Assembly (NCBI GenBank): GCA_905221615.1
Contig: CAJNDT010001313.1
Span: 766,501 to 830,500 of the forward strand
Direction: 5' to 3'
DNA: 64,000 bases
Source of the DNA: Symbiodinium sp. CCMP2592
Lineage: Eukaryota; Sar; Dinophyceae; Suessiales; Symbiodiniaceae
How positions within the stretch are numbered: position 1 is the stretch's first letter; every line of letters starts with the position of its first letter. A program made the position numbers and the translations under genes. Of this stretch, positions 51,362-63,332 are shown piece by piece. The notes beneath the pieces were generated by a model. It saw nothing but the letters and a program-made list of their open reading frames with translations. It did not search any database and had not been told where the DNA came from.

Positions 51362-52557
51362 AGTCGAAGCTGCAAAATCCGCGCCGCTGGCAAGAAGAAT
51401 CGTCGCCGTCAGTGCTTGCTCGTCGATGATTGAATGCGAGGACCAAAAAAGTGCGGTGTCGATATTATTAGATGAGGTGCTGGGCAGATACAGACTTTCA
51501 AAGAAGCAGCAATCAATGTCCGCAGGCCCAGAGCAGTGGTGTTAGCGAGCCGCATTAAAATAGAACCGCCCGTTTTTGCTAGGACTTTGCTGCGGCCGTT
51601 TTCTTTGGCACGCCTGGAGCTCAGTGGGGCTAGACTGCCAAAGCTGGGGAAGTCATTTTGGGTCTTTGTCTTCAGAACAGAACTTTACTGCCACGGGGTC
51701 ATGAATTTGATGCTTTGTGAAGTGCCTTCTTTCGGAGGGTGACGGGCAAGTGAAAAGAGGATGTAAGAACAAACAAGCCACTTGCCGTTGTGGCGGCAAG
51801 CACTTGGCCGCAGCAGTGCCGACATTGATTGCTCATATCCACCGTTGCCGACGCTCGCTCAGGTCCAGTCCGTGCCAGACGCCGTTTGCCAGAGGGAGCC
51901 GATGCCGATAGAGGCATGTCACCAAACGGCGTTGTGCAGTCTGCAACAAATGAAGCTTTAGATCTGCATTTACGTTATATGCCGCGTTTTAAAATCGGAA
52001 GCTCCAATCGCAGGCCACCCTTCTGCGCTGCCCGGCTGCTGCCGCTGGCGCCGTTCGCTCAGCTCCGTCCCGCTCTTGGCGTGTACGGTAGGTGGTTGAG
52101 TTTAATTAGTTCGGAGGCTGTAGTCTAAGCCCCCCGCCCTAAGGCCCAACCCGTTGCCGAATGGTATGTCAGGAGCCGTTTCAGGGTGGACCTCGACTGC
52201 GTAAGATTCCCTTGCCGAAGCATTATGGGGCCCTGTCAGAAAGCCTTGATTTAATGTTTCAGTTTCTTCACTTCAGGAGGCCGAACTCACATTCGGAGGG
52301 TATCATTTCGACCCTGGGGATGCTTCAGTTTTCGCCTTCCGGCTCCTGAAATAGAATCCCCGGTGTAGGACTCCACCGTGCCTCCTCCGAACTAATTAAA
52401 TGGCTAAGGCATTGGGTGAATTGGGTGTAGTGTAGGGGGTGTTGTTTTAAGAAACCTTTAAAATAGTGGTGGTCCCTTTGGCGGAGGAAGGTTTCTTAGG
52501 CGGGCCTTTCTTCTCTAGACATACTAGGGTTGTCCGCCCAGGGGAACACCGTAGTTA
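51362..52557. other. Intergenic DNA after gene A
   Basis: No convincing exon. Inverted GC-rich motifs (CTTGCCGTTGTGGCGGCAAG at 51781; GCCGCCGCTGGC-like) and GTTTGCCAGAGG occur. Part of the sequence keeps the GCAAG/GCCAGA enrichment of gene A. Confidence 0.4.
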
Positions 52558-52737
52558 GCCCTACTCCGAAAGCACTGGAGCACGTGCAACCGCATGGTCG
52601 GGAAGTTTGACTTCCGCTACCAGAAGACGCCCAGGCACAGAGGCTTCAACCTGAAATTGAACCTGGTTGGCCTCTCGCTGGAGGATGCCCTTGGCAGAAG
52701 GCCTCCATGGATCCGTTCGTGGATCCTTGTAATCTGA
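52558..52737 (+). CDS. Possible isolated exon or exon remnant
   Basis: The frame [20 protein letters not shown] continues to [20 protein letters not shown], ending at TGA. Its first 30 bases resemble 54573-54605 (both CCGAAAGCACTGGA.CAC), suggesting a duplicated exon piece. No splice partners were identified. Confidence 0.3.
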   Translation, partial: ALLRKHWSTCNRMVGKFDFRYQKTPRHRGFNLKLNLVGLSLEDALGRRPPWIRSWILVI

Positions 52738-52873
52738 GGTGCTGGCGGCCGGGCTGCGAGCCACAACTTCGTCTACTTAGCAGCTGCCGACACCAATTCC
52801 GAGTGTTCGGCTGCGGCGTTCATCGCTGCACCCAGTCCTGGCGGACTCCACATCGACATCGACCCGGCGGAGA

Positions 52874-54008
<1,135 letters not shown>

Positions 54009-56099
54009 GTGCCGGTTCCACCGGTCTATCCTGCAAGAGACCTACGTCGCTTGCAAGGTCTGCCCGCCTCCTGTTGGATTGTTTCGGCCAGATTCAGAAA
54101 CGACACTGCAGGGAAGCCTGTTTGTCTGCGATGAGGTTGTGAGAGATGAGAAATTGCACCGGCCCAGCCGTCATCACTGCCGGTGACATGTCCGGCTCGA
54201 TAGCAAGTAAGAGAAGCCTTGAAGCATCTCAGTCTTGGATAATTTTGTTTCCTGCTGGCCGAGCTTGCGCAGCCATGGCCCCGAAGAAGAGCTGCATCCA
54301 GTCAAAAACCAAGGCAGTGCAAGAGAAGGCGCTTTCGAAGGAGAAGAAGCTGAAAGTGTTTTGTCTGCAAGCAAGGCGTCTACACTTCAACCTTCCGACC
54401 CCCCTTAACTTTAAACATATGATCCCATCAATCAAGCTAATCACATGTCCGAATATTTCTTCGTGAACTGAGGACAAGGCGGAGGAAGCCTTGCGCAAAG
54501 AGCAGAAAGCGAATCTTGAAGCGCAAGAGAACAGACTGGTCACGATGAGGCAGGAGCTCGATGCGTGGTTTGCCCTACGGCCGAAAGCACTGGAACACAT
54601 CCATCGGGGCTTCAGTCGCTGAGAATTTTAGTTCTTCGTTTTTTTGGGTATGTTTGGGAAAGAAAAATAGTACTGTGAAGCTTTAGCGAGCTAGGTTCTT
54701 TAAATTCAGTTGAACTTGAGTGAAATGACTGACTGTGATTCATTGTCTTTAGAGCGCACGTGGCATAAAGGTATGGGAAGCTTTGATTCGCTGGACTCCG
54801 GCAAGATCGTGGGCGACGACGACTCGTCGGAGCAGAAGCTGAAGCCCTACATGAACAAGTTCCGATTGCTTGGGCAAGAGCAAACGCGACCGCTGCTTTG
54901 CAAGATGATTCCCAAAGTGATGTCGTTCTTGGACAAACAGCAGAAGAACTTCAGATGCAAGATAGAGCGTGCTTTCCTGGCGACCCTGCTCGCGTAGCTT
55001 GGCTGTGAATCAGTAGTACATGTAAAACAATCTTTCATTCAAATCTTCTTTGCCTCTGCCGAAGCAAGAAAAGTGCAAAACACCTCACTCGCCGTAGGTT
55101 CATCACTCACTGCGACGTCAACAGCGCGTTGCCGAGCAAGAGCATGGTCGCGCTTGAGGACTTCATGATGAAGCGCTTCACAGACTACGGCAGCCGGCTA
55201 GAAACCTGGGAGCCACGGGGGCCAGAGACGACCTTCCAGGACCTACTCGTTTAACCGCCTAAGTAAGGCATCCTGCTGCAACATCGTGATTTTCCGCCGC
55301 CTGTTCATTGCTCAGCCTCTTAGGCCCAACATGCGGCTGGGGTCGTGAGTCCAAGTCAGTGAAAATTCAAGTTGAATGAATTCGGTTTAACCGTTGCCTT
55401 GTTTGTCGGATCGGTTGGCCTTAAATTCACCCAAGCCCAAGAGTCCGCGTTCTCAAGGAGTTCTGTGACGATCCCTCCTGCAGCTACTGGAGGCTGGAGA
55501 AGCAGGACGACGGCAAGAGTCAGTTGCGGTACATGCAGACCGACTTGATGTTTAAGCTTCCGCCGGAGATGCAGAACATCGACAACATCAAGGTCATGTG
55601 CGCAAGAAACTTCAACACATCCTTGAGTTTCTCAGCTGCAATGTGCGAATCTTTCAGATCAAGTTATCTAAGCACGCGCTTCTCTAGTTCTCTCGTCTAT
55701 TCAGAACATGTTGAAACCACTTCTTCCAACTCAGTTGTTCGTTGCATAGCAATTCCGTCAGGTGCTGGGTTGGTGGACATCTCGGTGTGCAAGATCCTGA
55801 ATTCCGACATCAACGAGGGCAAGACCTTGCCCGAGAGCCCGTTCTTTCTGAAGGAGTGCCCGACGGGTTCCTCCCCCGAAGCCGGTTCTGGTGATGGCAA
55901 GAAGACGAAATCGTGGCAGGCGAAATCGGAGACTGCGCTTCAACCGGCAGCTGGGAACGGCAAGAACACTCCCCCGCGGACGCCGAAGCGCAAGATCAAT
56001 TCCAAGTCGTCGCCTAGCAAGAGTCCGAAGACCCTCGCCGGATCGCCCGTCAGCTCGATCAAGTCGCCAGCATCAGGAGGGCGAGGATCGCCAAAGTAA
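54009..56099 (+). CDS. Gene B: multi-exon gene of unknown function, basic C-terminal tail
   Basis: Several + strand coding blocks with splice-like edges: about 54009-54186 (HRSILQETYVACKVCPPPVG, FRPDSETTLQGSLFVCDEVV), 54275-54375 (Lys-rich), 54473-54622 (coiled-coil-like KAEEALRKEQKANLEAQ), about 54753-54997, 55098-55254, about 55455-55600 (EFCDDPSCSYWRLEKQDDGK) and 55762-56099 (Ser/Lys/Pro-rich tail such as TPKRKINSKSSPSKSPKTL). Some blocks end in their own stops, so this may be two genes or a decayed one. I do not recognise a family. The basic tail would suit nuclear or nucleic-acid binding. Strand, spacing and GCAAGA-rich composition match gene A, so the two may belong to one unit. Confidence 0.45.
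54473..54622 (+). CDS. Gene B coiled-coil exon
   Basis: Acceptor GAACTGAG|GAC, the same TGAG|G type as in gene A. Encodes about 49 residues rich in E, K, Q and A with a helical heptad pattern, then WFALRPKALEHIHRGFSR and TGA. Confidence 0.5.
   Translation, partial: DKAEEALRKEQKANLEAQENRLVTMRQELDAWFALRPKALEHIHRGFSR
55098..55254 (+). CDS. Gene B exon
   Basis: After CGCCGTAG|G it reads FITHCDVNSALPSKSMVALE, then DFMMKRFTDYGSRLETWE, ending in TAA. There is a coherent composition but no known motif. Confidence 0.45.
55762..56099 (+). CDS. Gene B terminal exon
   Basis: After AATTCCGTCAG|G it reads AGLVDISVCKILNSDINEGK, then a low-complexity basic tail with repeated SPSKSPK / SPVSSIKSPAS motifs and TAA at 56097. 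SPxK motifs resemble those in chromatin-binding tails. This is only a compositional likeness. Confidence 0.5.
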
Positions 56100-56780
56100 G
56101 CTTGACTGAGATTGTTTCAGGGGCAAGAACACAGAAGAAGCATTATTATTTTTAACATAAAAAATGCATCGCTGAAAGTTGGTGTCACATGCTTTTGTGT
56201 TCTCGGGTTACCCCTGCTTCTGAGTCTTCCGAGACTGTAGGTCAGAGAGCAGGGAAGTATTTCAAGAGCGCCCCGGCCTGACTCTGCCGAATTCCGCTGC
56301 CGCTGTTTCTGAAGGCAAGAAATTTTAATCGAGTCCTCGGCCGCTGAACCTGGCAAGTTTTGGCGATCAACCGCCTTGCCGGGCCGTTTGCGATAAAACG
56401 CTGCCTTAGTCACTGGCCGCAGAAGTCGCAAGAGAGAAAACGGGTTGCCAGAGCAACAAGCCTTTTGACGCACCTCATTTGTGATTTTACACTCCCGCCC
56501 GCCAGGATTCTGCACTTCCTGGACCTGCACTGAACGACTGTCGGGCCCTGGCAAGAATTTTTGCTAATGAGCCAGAGTAACGCAAGAAACTCCGTATTTT
56601 TGGAAAGACATTCGCAGGAAATCCCTGCAAGATGCAGAGAAAAAGGCGTGGCAAATCATCATCATTTCATCTCGCTGACATATAAACTTCACAGACTATC
56701 CGGGGTGTAGTGTCGTAAATTCTTATTGAAGCTTTTAATATACTTGGGAATTTTAACAACATATCAGAACTTTATCTTGT
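56100..56780. other. Probable 3' flank of gene B, rich in GCAAG
   Basis: No open frame of note on the + strand, yet seven GCAAG motifs lie between 56120 and 56640, all on the + strand. The last 100 bp is AT-rich (TTTTAATATACTTGGGAATT). Confidence 0.5.
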
Positions 56781-56784
56781 AACC

Positions 56785-56915
56785 GAACAACCCACGAACC
56801 CCTCACGAACCCCCAAAACGTTCGCAGAAGTTCGCCGAAGGGTTTTTGAAAAAACGAACTTCGTCGAAGGGTCAACCTTTGCCTGACAGACCGTTGCCCC
56901 CTTCTGCGTTCCCCT
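56785..56915 (-). repeat. Right boundary repeat, inverted relative of 31.7-32.1 kb
   Basis: Read on the minus strand it gives GAACGCAGAAGGGGGCAAC (56892-56910), then 21 bp, then ACCCTTCGACGAAGTTCG (56855-56872), then more TTCGNCGAA palindromes. The order, orientation (pointing inward) and spacing match each 211-bp unit on the left. Beyond the two motifs the sequences diverge. Confidence 0.7.
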
Positions 56916-57574
56916 CATAAGTATGTATATGATCAGAACTCTCAATCGGGCCGACAACACCACAAATCCTTCAGGCTCCTAGCATGAGGCTTGTGTGTTT
57001 CAGTCTTGACATACAAATTTCCGAGAGATGGTTTACACTTAGGGGACTTATAACCCCACTTGAAACCTACTTACTAAGGCCCATGATCCTCCAAGCAAGC
57101 ATGAATCACAAGCGTTCTGAGACCCCCAAAGAGACCCGAGTGGAGTTTTCAGGACTGGCGAGAGTTGCCAGAGTTATGTTAAATGGTTCCCGGTCTTGGA
57201 GCTTCCCGAGGATGCTCATCGTCGACGATGAGAGCGCCGGTTCGGAGGACGGCGGAAGAGACTGGAGAGTTTCGGCTGTCTTTCGGTCAAATTCTGCCTG
57301 TTCTCGTTTCGTACTCTAGGGGGATTCGGAAGCGTGTGGTTGAAGGAGCTACAGCCATCCCATGCTCTCTTGTGCACAGGAGACGGTGAAGATTGCCAAG
57401 GTGCAGCTGCACTTTTGCTGGTTCCGCGGTTATGGCTCCAGGTTTTGGCTTGCTTTCATTCTGGGAAATTCTGGGAAGGGTTCATGGCGCCTAATTCCGT
57501 ACCAGCCCATACCTCTCGTGTTTGCAGGCTCGGGGCAAAGTCTCGCAAGCCCGGTTCTACCTAGCCAGAAGGCT
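56916..57574. other. Return to the repeat landscape
   Basis: A solo MITE family-1 right end lies at about 57070-57096 (TTACTAAGGCCCATGATCC). Open frames at 57183-57628 lack domains. Confidence 0.4.
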
Positions 57575-57793
57575 CTACTTAAAGGATCATGGGACTTAGT
57601 AACTAGGGTTATAACTAGGGATAACTAGGGTAAGTATACTTAGAATCCCAATTAAGGTACTTATAACCAAACTAAGTCCCATGATCCTCCCAAGTTGACC
57701 CTGATCCCTGAACCCTATAGATCCCTTTAAGGAACCCTATAGATCCCTTTAAGGAGCCCTTTAAGGAACCTTACTAAGTCCCATGATCCTCCA
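57575..57793. mobile_element. MITE family 1 copy with long tail
   Basis: The copy at 57575-57696 is followed by the same tail as at 30118-30215: CCCTGATCCCTGAACCCTAT, two ATAGATCCCTTTAAGGA units, and a TTACTAAGTCCCATGATCC end. Confidence 0.85.
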
Positions 57794-57867
57794 ACTACCC
57801 AGCTCAACTCCGAAGGCAGGCCCGAAGGCCGCACTACGCCTCCCAGAGTTCTGGTAGCCAAATCCTG

Positions 57868-58008
57868 AAAGGGTTTACGGTTTGGGGTTTAGGGTTTGGG
57901 GTTTAAGGTTTAGGGTTTAGGGTTTAGGGTTTAGAGTTTAGGGTTTAGGGTTTAAGGTTTAGGGTTAGGGGTTTAAGGTTTAGGGTTTACGGTTTACGGT
58001 TTAGGGCT
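57868..58008 (+). repeat. TTTAGGG array
   Basis: About 18 units of TTTAGGG with TTTAAGG and TTTACGG variants. Confidence 0.9.
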
Positions 58009-59412
58009 CCCCAAGAGTTCCAGAATCGCACTAGTCTGTAGACTAGAGCACTAGCAAGCTCGGGAGAGTTTTTCCACATACTAGCAGCTTTCAATGACTG
58101 ATCTCCAAAGGGCTACCTCAGACACCCGAAGCGAGCATAAAGGCCCATTGCTTCAGGGCTGCAAAAATCAGGGGCTTCTTAGGCGATGTCGAGGCCTTGA
58201 CGGGAGAAGGCCTTCCAGTGCGGATTCACTGCCGCAAGAGATCCGAGGCCTGCACCTGGTCATCATCTCAACTAATGTAGGAGCCTGAATAAGTAGAACA
58301 GGGATTTGGGGCCCATTCTGCAATAATTATAATGGTCTCGGTAATTATGGAGGCCTCTGTCTATACCATAGGTGAGCATCCAAAAGCCACTTGTTTAAGG
58401 CTTGCTTCAGGTGTAGTTAGCGAGTTATAGACTCTATATCGGCCAAAGATATCAATTTCGTAGCTGAGTGGGTGCATTTGTCACTTTTTGGGATAGTATT
58501 ATTTCCTGTAGAACTGAGCGTGCAGTTCAGGAGTTTCGGGTTCAACTAGGCTTTTACGGTTGAGGGCGTGAGGGCGTAGTTATGCTTTAAAGTTTTGGGC
58601 TTTAGGGTTTGATTGCGTCGAAGGGTTCAGGGCCTCGGGGTGTAATTAGTCTTTAGCGCTTAATTAGGGTCTAGGGCTTTAGGCTCGTTGGATGTGGGTT
58701 TAAGGAAATCGGTTCCCTGCATGTGGGTGCTTAGACTGCGTTTAAGGGCTCGTCACATGAGTACAACTTAAAAAAAAGTTTATACAGGGCTTTCAGACTC
58801 TAACCCATGGGTGCTGCATTCATCAATGTTTGGATGGGGCTGCACACGAAAGAACAGGAACCCGCGACATGGGTGACTGGGCTTCGAGGTATAGGGGAAG
58901 CCCTGAGACTGGACCTTACAACACCTTTCTAGAAGAACCGGCACAAAACGAAAACATTGAACTTCAAAGCTGCTTATGGAGACACCCGTGTAAAAGCAAT
59001 GCAAGAATATACCTTACAAACTTTGCGTAAACCGTAAAAAAAAACCATATGGGTGAGCTTAGACACACTCAAACTCGCTTTGATTGATGTCAGGGCAGGG
59101 GGCTCAGCAGCGCCGTTCTGCCGGGCGCCGAAAACCACAGGGCTGTGTTTTGTTTTGGTTTTGGGTGGTTGTGGCGTTGGTTTTTAGTGCTTTAGGATTT
59201 AAGAGTTCATAGGCTCAAGGTTTAGGGCACTTGCATGTGTTTTCACGTGAGCCTTCTTCCGCAAAGCAACCGGGGCTGAAGCCCCAAAACCCTAAAGCCC
59301 AAAGCCCAGAACATTGCCCCCAATACCCTAATGCAGGGGCCTAAACGAAAAGTATAGCAGAATGGGCCCCAAAACCCTATTCTAATTTTTTAGGCCCCCA
59401 TATCAAATACCG
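58009..59412. other. Intergenic DNA with family-3 fragments
   Basis: Family-3-like fragments lie at 58277-58360 and 59329-59402. The remainder has isolated TTTAGGG motifs but no coding signal. Confidence 0.45.
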
Positions 59413-59538
59413 TTACTTAAAGGATCTTCGGACTTAGTAACTAGGGTTATAATTGGGGTAACTATACTTATAAGTACTTATAACCCCAGTTATGGTACTT
59501 ATAACCTTACCTACTAAGTCCCATGACCCTTTAAGTAG
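59413..59538. mobile_element. MITE-like family 1 copy
   Basis: Runs from TTACTTAAAGGATCTTCGGA to CTAAGTCCCATGACCCTTTA, with a duplicated internal ACTTATAAGTACTTATAACC. Confidence 0.8.
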
Positions 59539-59943
59539 CCCCCTGAGCATTGCCTTAAAACGAGAGCCAAGCGGCTGAGGCTCGGCTTCAGCATGGCCAA
59601 GTATCCGGTCCTTCTCTGCCCGGCGCTGAGGTTTAAATAGACATTCCGCTGATAAGTAAACTAGGTATCGATGAATCGATTTGAGATAATGTCTGACTTC
59701 CGTAGTTGTTTAATATAGAGCCCCATGTATAGCATCCTAGTCAAATATCCGACCTGCTCCCGACGTTGGGTGGCTAGCACGATTCCTTTACAGGCATTGG
59801 GATATCCCTACCTTATTGAGCTTCAGTACAGGGGGTTTCATATGGGATAGAACTATCATGATTTTTGGGGCCCCTATCCTTGCTTCATGCGGAGCCTCAG
59901 GCATGGATGCAGACCTCCAGCACGAGCCGGAGAGTGTCCCTTG
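59539..59943. other. Intergenic DNA, nothing recognised
   Basis: No repeat family member and no coding signal. Confidence 0.4.
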
Positions 59944-60066
59944 GCTAGGGTTTAGGGTTCAGGGGTTTAGGTTTTAGGGGTTGGGGGTTTAGGGGTTTAG
60001 AGGTTTGGGGGTTTAGGGTTTAGGGTTTAGCCTTTAGGGATTAGGGGTTTAGGGTTTAGGGCTTGT
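59944..60066 (+). repeat. Degenerate TTTAGGG array
   Basis: About 15 units including TTTAGGGG, TTTGGGGG and ATTAGGGG variants. Confidence 0.85.
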
Positions 60067-60199
60067 ATCCCTTGGCAGGAGGTCGGGGGACAGCACCAGG
60101 CTTATTGACATGACAAACCTTGCAGCACCTGGAACCCGAGCATCCACTCACTGTACAAGACCGAAAATCACCAGCATCATTCATCAGAGCCCCTCAAAA

Positions 60200-60375
60200 T
60201 GCTAAATAAATAAAAATACATAAGTTGAACTGTATATGTGTGTGCATATGCACATACATATATATACATATATATATATATATATATTATGTATATTCAT
60301 TTAGTTACTATACGTGTATTAGTACATATATGCATATATATATATATATATAAGTATATACATACATATGCACAG
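60200..60375. repeat. (TA)n/(CATA)n microsatellite
   Basis: Runs of TATATA at about 60259-60288 and 60334-60352 within ATACATA-type repeats. Confidence 0.9.
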
Positions 60376-61360
60376 AAATTGTAAATAGAGATTGGTACGA
60401 AAGGTCCCTGTATCAGGAAACCCAATCCTCTGGATGCCTTTCAGGTCCCTGCCGTGGCCCAGCCGGTCATGGAAGGCTTCTCTTCTGACGGGAAGATCCC
60501 TAAACCCAAACCCCTGAAGTCCCAAAACCCTAGCCCCAAACCCTAAACCCTGGAGCCTTAGAGTGCTGAGAATTGTGGGAACTTCAAGATGTAGGATTTC
60601 TGAGACCCTTAAGAAGCCCAAGAGATTTCCCTGGGAGGTACGGTAAACCGCGAAACCCCTTGCCCGGACGATTAGGTTTTAAAACGTAGGTTTTGTTTAA
60701 ACAAAATAAGGTTTTGTCAAAAACCTATGCCAACCTATGCACTATTAGGCACTATATCCCAGCCCGAGCTAAGCTCCAAACTAAACATTCCATGAGTCTG
60801 TGAAAGGCTTCGGGTTTCCACGGCCGTGCACAGGGAGAGTTGGGTTCAGCTTTGCGACCCCCTCTGCCAAGCTCGTTTCAGTTGCTTAGAGTGTTGAAGC
60901 CCTCTAAAGCCCTAAAGCCCCAAATCCTGAACCGCCCTGACGCCTTTTCCGAGTCAGCCTGTTGAAGCCCTAAAACCCCAAATCCTGAACCCCTATGACG
61001 CCTTTTCCGAGTCAGCCATAATAAGGAACCCCCAAAATAGTATATGTAATTATTAAGGCCCCTATATCACAGATCCCTACTCTATAGATCCCTTATAGTA
61101 ACCCTTATAGACGCCTTTAAAGGAACCCTATTCTAATTATTAAGGCCCCTATATTATAGAACCCGACTATATTATTGATAGCTCTTTGGAAGCCCTCGCC
61201 CTACGCATCGCGAAACAAAAAGCCAGGCACTGCAGAGTTTGCCATTGGCTCTCGACATGTCGAGGGCGGCGGAGCGAGGGCCTTAGTGTCTTCTGCGCTT
61301 GGCGACGGTTTTGCTTGTAGGGTTTCGGGCCTCTTGTCAACAAGAGTATGTGTGTATATA
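60376..61360. other. Intergenic DNA with small repeats
   Basis: A palindromic AAACGTAGGTTTTGTTTAAAC / CAAAACCTATG patch lies at 60677-60740. A direct repeat of CTGAACC.CC.TGACGCCTTT and TCCGAGTCAGCC is at 60926 and 60985. Family-3 and tail motifs occur at 61018-61165. No gene. Confidence 0.5.
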
Positions 61361-61361
61361 A

Positions 61362-61413
<52 letters not shown>

Positions 61414-61436
61414 CATACATATATATATATATACAG
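61361..61436. repeat. (TA)n microsatellite
   Basis: About 50 bp of uninterrupted TA, then TTGCATACA and a second TA run. Confidence 0.95.
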
Positions 61437-62615
61437 CATCTACATTAGATTATACCAAGCCTCCTAACTCTCATTTTGGGGTATAAGGCCCCAGAGACTC
61501 GACTGTAGGCTCTATTGTAAACATGTTCTATGAGTCTATTGTTGCTGGCTTTGCAGGTTCCCATGTAGTCAGCCATTGGCTGACTAGGAGCCCATGGTAT
61601 TCGTACTAGTAGGCCATTAACTCTACGGTAACCTACCCGAAGACCCTGTTGAGATTCTTTGGGGCTTCTGTGGTTCGCCATGAGCCACTAATGAACGACC
61701 AAGGAGCCGAACTAGTAAGGATGATAGAACCCTTAAGGACCCCGAAATCGAAATATCAACAGTTCCCTCCTTCGCGTAGGGTTTCGCAGTGTTAGTCTGC
61801 GCGCTGAGGTGGGCTTCGAGTGGTCGCCGCTGCGGAGAGTGGATGCCCCGGAGTCGAAGAACGACGGTGATGGCGGCACACTAAACCCTAAACCCTAACC
61901 CCTAAAGTAGCCCTGAGGTTGGTACAAGGACGGTGTAATTGGGCATGAGCAGCACAAGTCACCTTCAAAGAATGACCACATAGATATAGGTAATCATGGG
62001 TATTGATGTTGTTATTGATATAGAAGATTTCGGAGTCGATATGAATTTTGATGTAGATCTAGATGTATGGAGATATTCAAAGACTTCCATGGTCGCATCA
62101 ACATCTCCGCAAAGAAGGTGTTGGAAGGGGCGGTGCAGTCAGCTTGCGACTTCGGGATTTGAACCTGGGGCAGATCACCCGCATAAGCTGCCTCAATTCG
62201 CGATTGGACCTCACCGTATGTTGCGAGTAAAGTAGGGGCAAGACAAGAGACAGTGTTAGTAGGTCCACATCTCTTTCTATAGAAAGTCCATTTGTAATCA
62301 CCGATCTATCTAGCGGCTATCTATCGGTCCGCTCGTTGTGCATCGGTACACCAGAACTCGACATTGAGGCCGTGAGTTTTGGTGCCACCCTATTGGCATG
62401 GTTCCTGGCGCCATCCACAGATCCCATGAGCGGCCGGGCGTAGGATGTGCAGATCGGGGCTGAAAGGGTTCGGGGTGCGATTGTGGTCTATCAAGGTTTC
62501 AAGAGCTAATGACTATGAGGAATACCAGTATCGCCGTATCGCCTCTTTGTCATCCTTCTTGAAAAGGCTAAAGGTACCATAATCAGGAAACCCCAATGTT
62601 TGCTGTGGATCCCTT
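61437..62615. other. Intergenic DNA, possible box-B-like motif
   Basis: CCCTAAA motifs lie at 61882-61905. GGGATTTGAACC at 62153-62164 reads GGTTCAAATCCC on the minus strand, like a tRNA T-arm or box B, but no tRNA folds around it. No coding signal. Confidence 0.45.
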
Positions 62616-62810
62616 CTACTTAAAGGATCATGGGACTTGGTAACTAGGGTTAAGAGTTGGGGTAACTATACTTATAACCCCAATTAAGGTACTTATAACC
62701 TTACTAAGTCCCATGATCCTCCCAAGTAGACCCTAATCCCTGAACCCTATAGATCCCTTTAAGGAACCCTATAGATCCCTTCAAGGAGCCCTTTAAGTGT
62801 AGGATTCTAG
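62616..62810. mobile_element. MITE family 1 copy with partial tail
   Basis: The copy at 62616-62729 is followed by GACCCTAATCCCTGAACCC and two CTATAGATCCCTT units. The tail stops at AGGAGCCCTTTAAG, before the solo end present in the other two composites. Confidence 0.85.
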
Positions 62811-62939
62811 GCTTAACCCTAACTTGGGACTCTAAGGTCCCAACATGCGGCCCACGACTCCTACAATCCCAAATCCTAAATCCTATACCTGATGCCCGAA
62901 GATCGATGATTCTCGCAATGAAGGAGCTGAAAGAGCTAC

Positions 62940-63135
62940 CTACGGTTTAGGGTTTAGGGTTTAGGGCTTATTTGGGGAGTTCCTTAAGTAAAGTTATGGC
63001 ACAGTATCCCCCAAGACCCTCCTCTAATTATTAGGACCCCTATATCACAGAACCCTACTATGGATCCCCTATAGACCCCTTTAAAGGACCCCCTTAAAGG
63101 AGCCCTAATCTAATCATTAAGAACCCTATTTTATC
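62940..63135. repeat. TTTAGGG motifs, family-3 and tail fragments
   Basis: Three TTTAGGG units at 62945-62967 lead into TTTGGGGAGTTCCTTAAGTA and TCTAATTATTAGGACCCC, then TTTAAAGGACCCCCTTAAAGG tail motifs. Confidence 0.6.
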
Positions 63136-63213
63136 ACGGTTCGGGGTGGAGGATTGATGATTGCAGGATGCTGGGCTGGAGCTTTGTTGTTGAGGGGTTT
63201 AGGGCTTAGGGCT

Positions 63214-63332
63214 TACTTGGAGGATTATGGGACTTGGAGGATTATGGGACTTAGTGAGTAAGGTTATAAGTACCTTAATTGGGGTAGTATAGTTACCCTA
63301 ATTATAACCCTAGTTCCATGATCCTTTAAGTA
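63214..63332. mobile_element. MITE-like family 1 copy with duplicated left end
   Basis: CTTGGAGGATTATGGGACTT occurs twice in tandem (63217 and 63234). The right arm lacks part of TTACTAAGTC, reading TAGTTCCATGATCCTTTAAG. Confidence 0.8.

Noticed and set aside
50926..51545. Arg/Lys-rich frame of about 200 codons
   Set aside because: The alternative frame joins exon 7 in phase and gives an acidic helix followed by the conserved-looking C-terminal block.
62100..62200. tRNA gene on the minus strand (GGTTCAAATCCC)
   Set aside because: The T-stem pairs poorly, and box-A-like sequence lies only about 12 nt away. No cloverleaf could be built. At most it is a tRNA-derived fragment.
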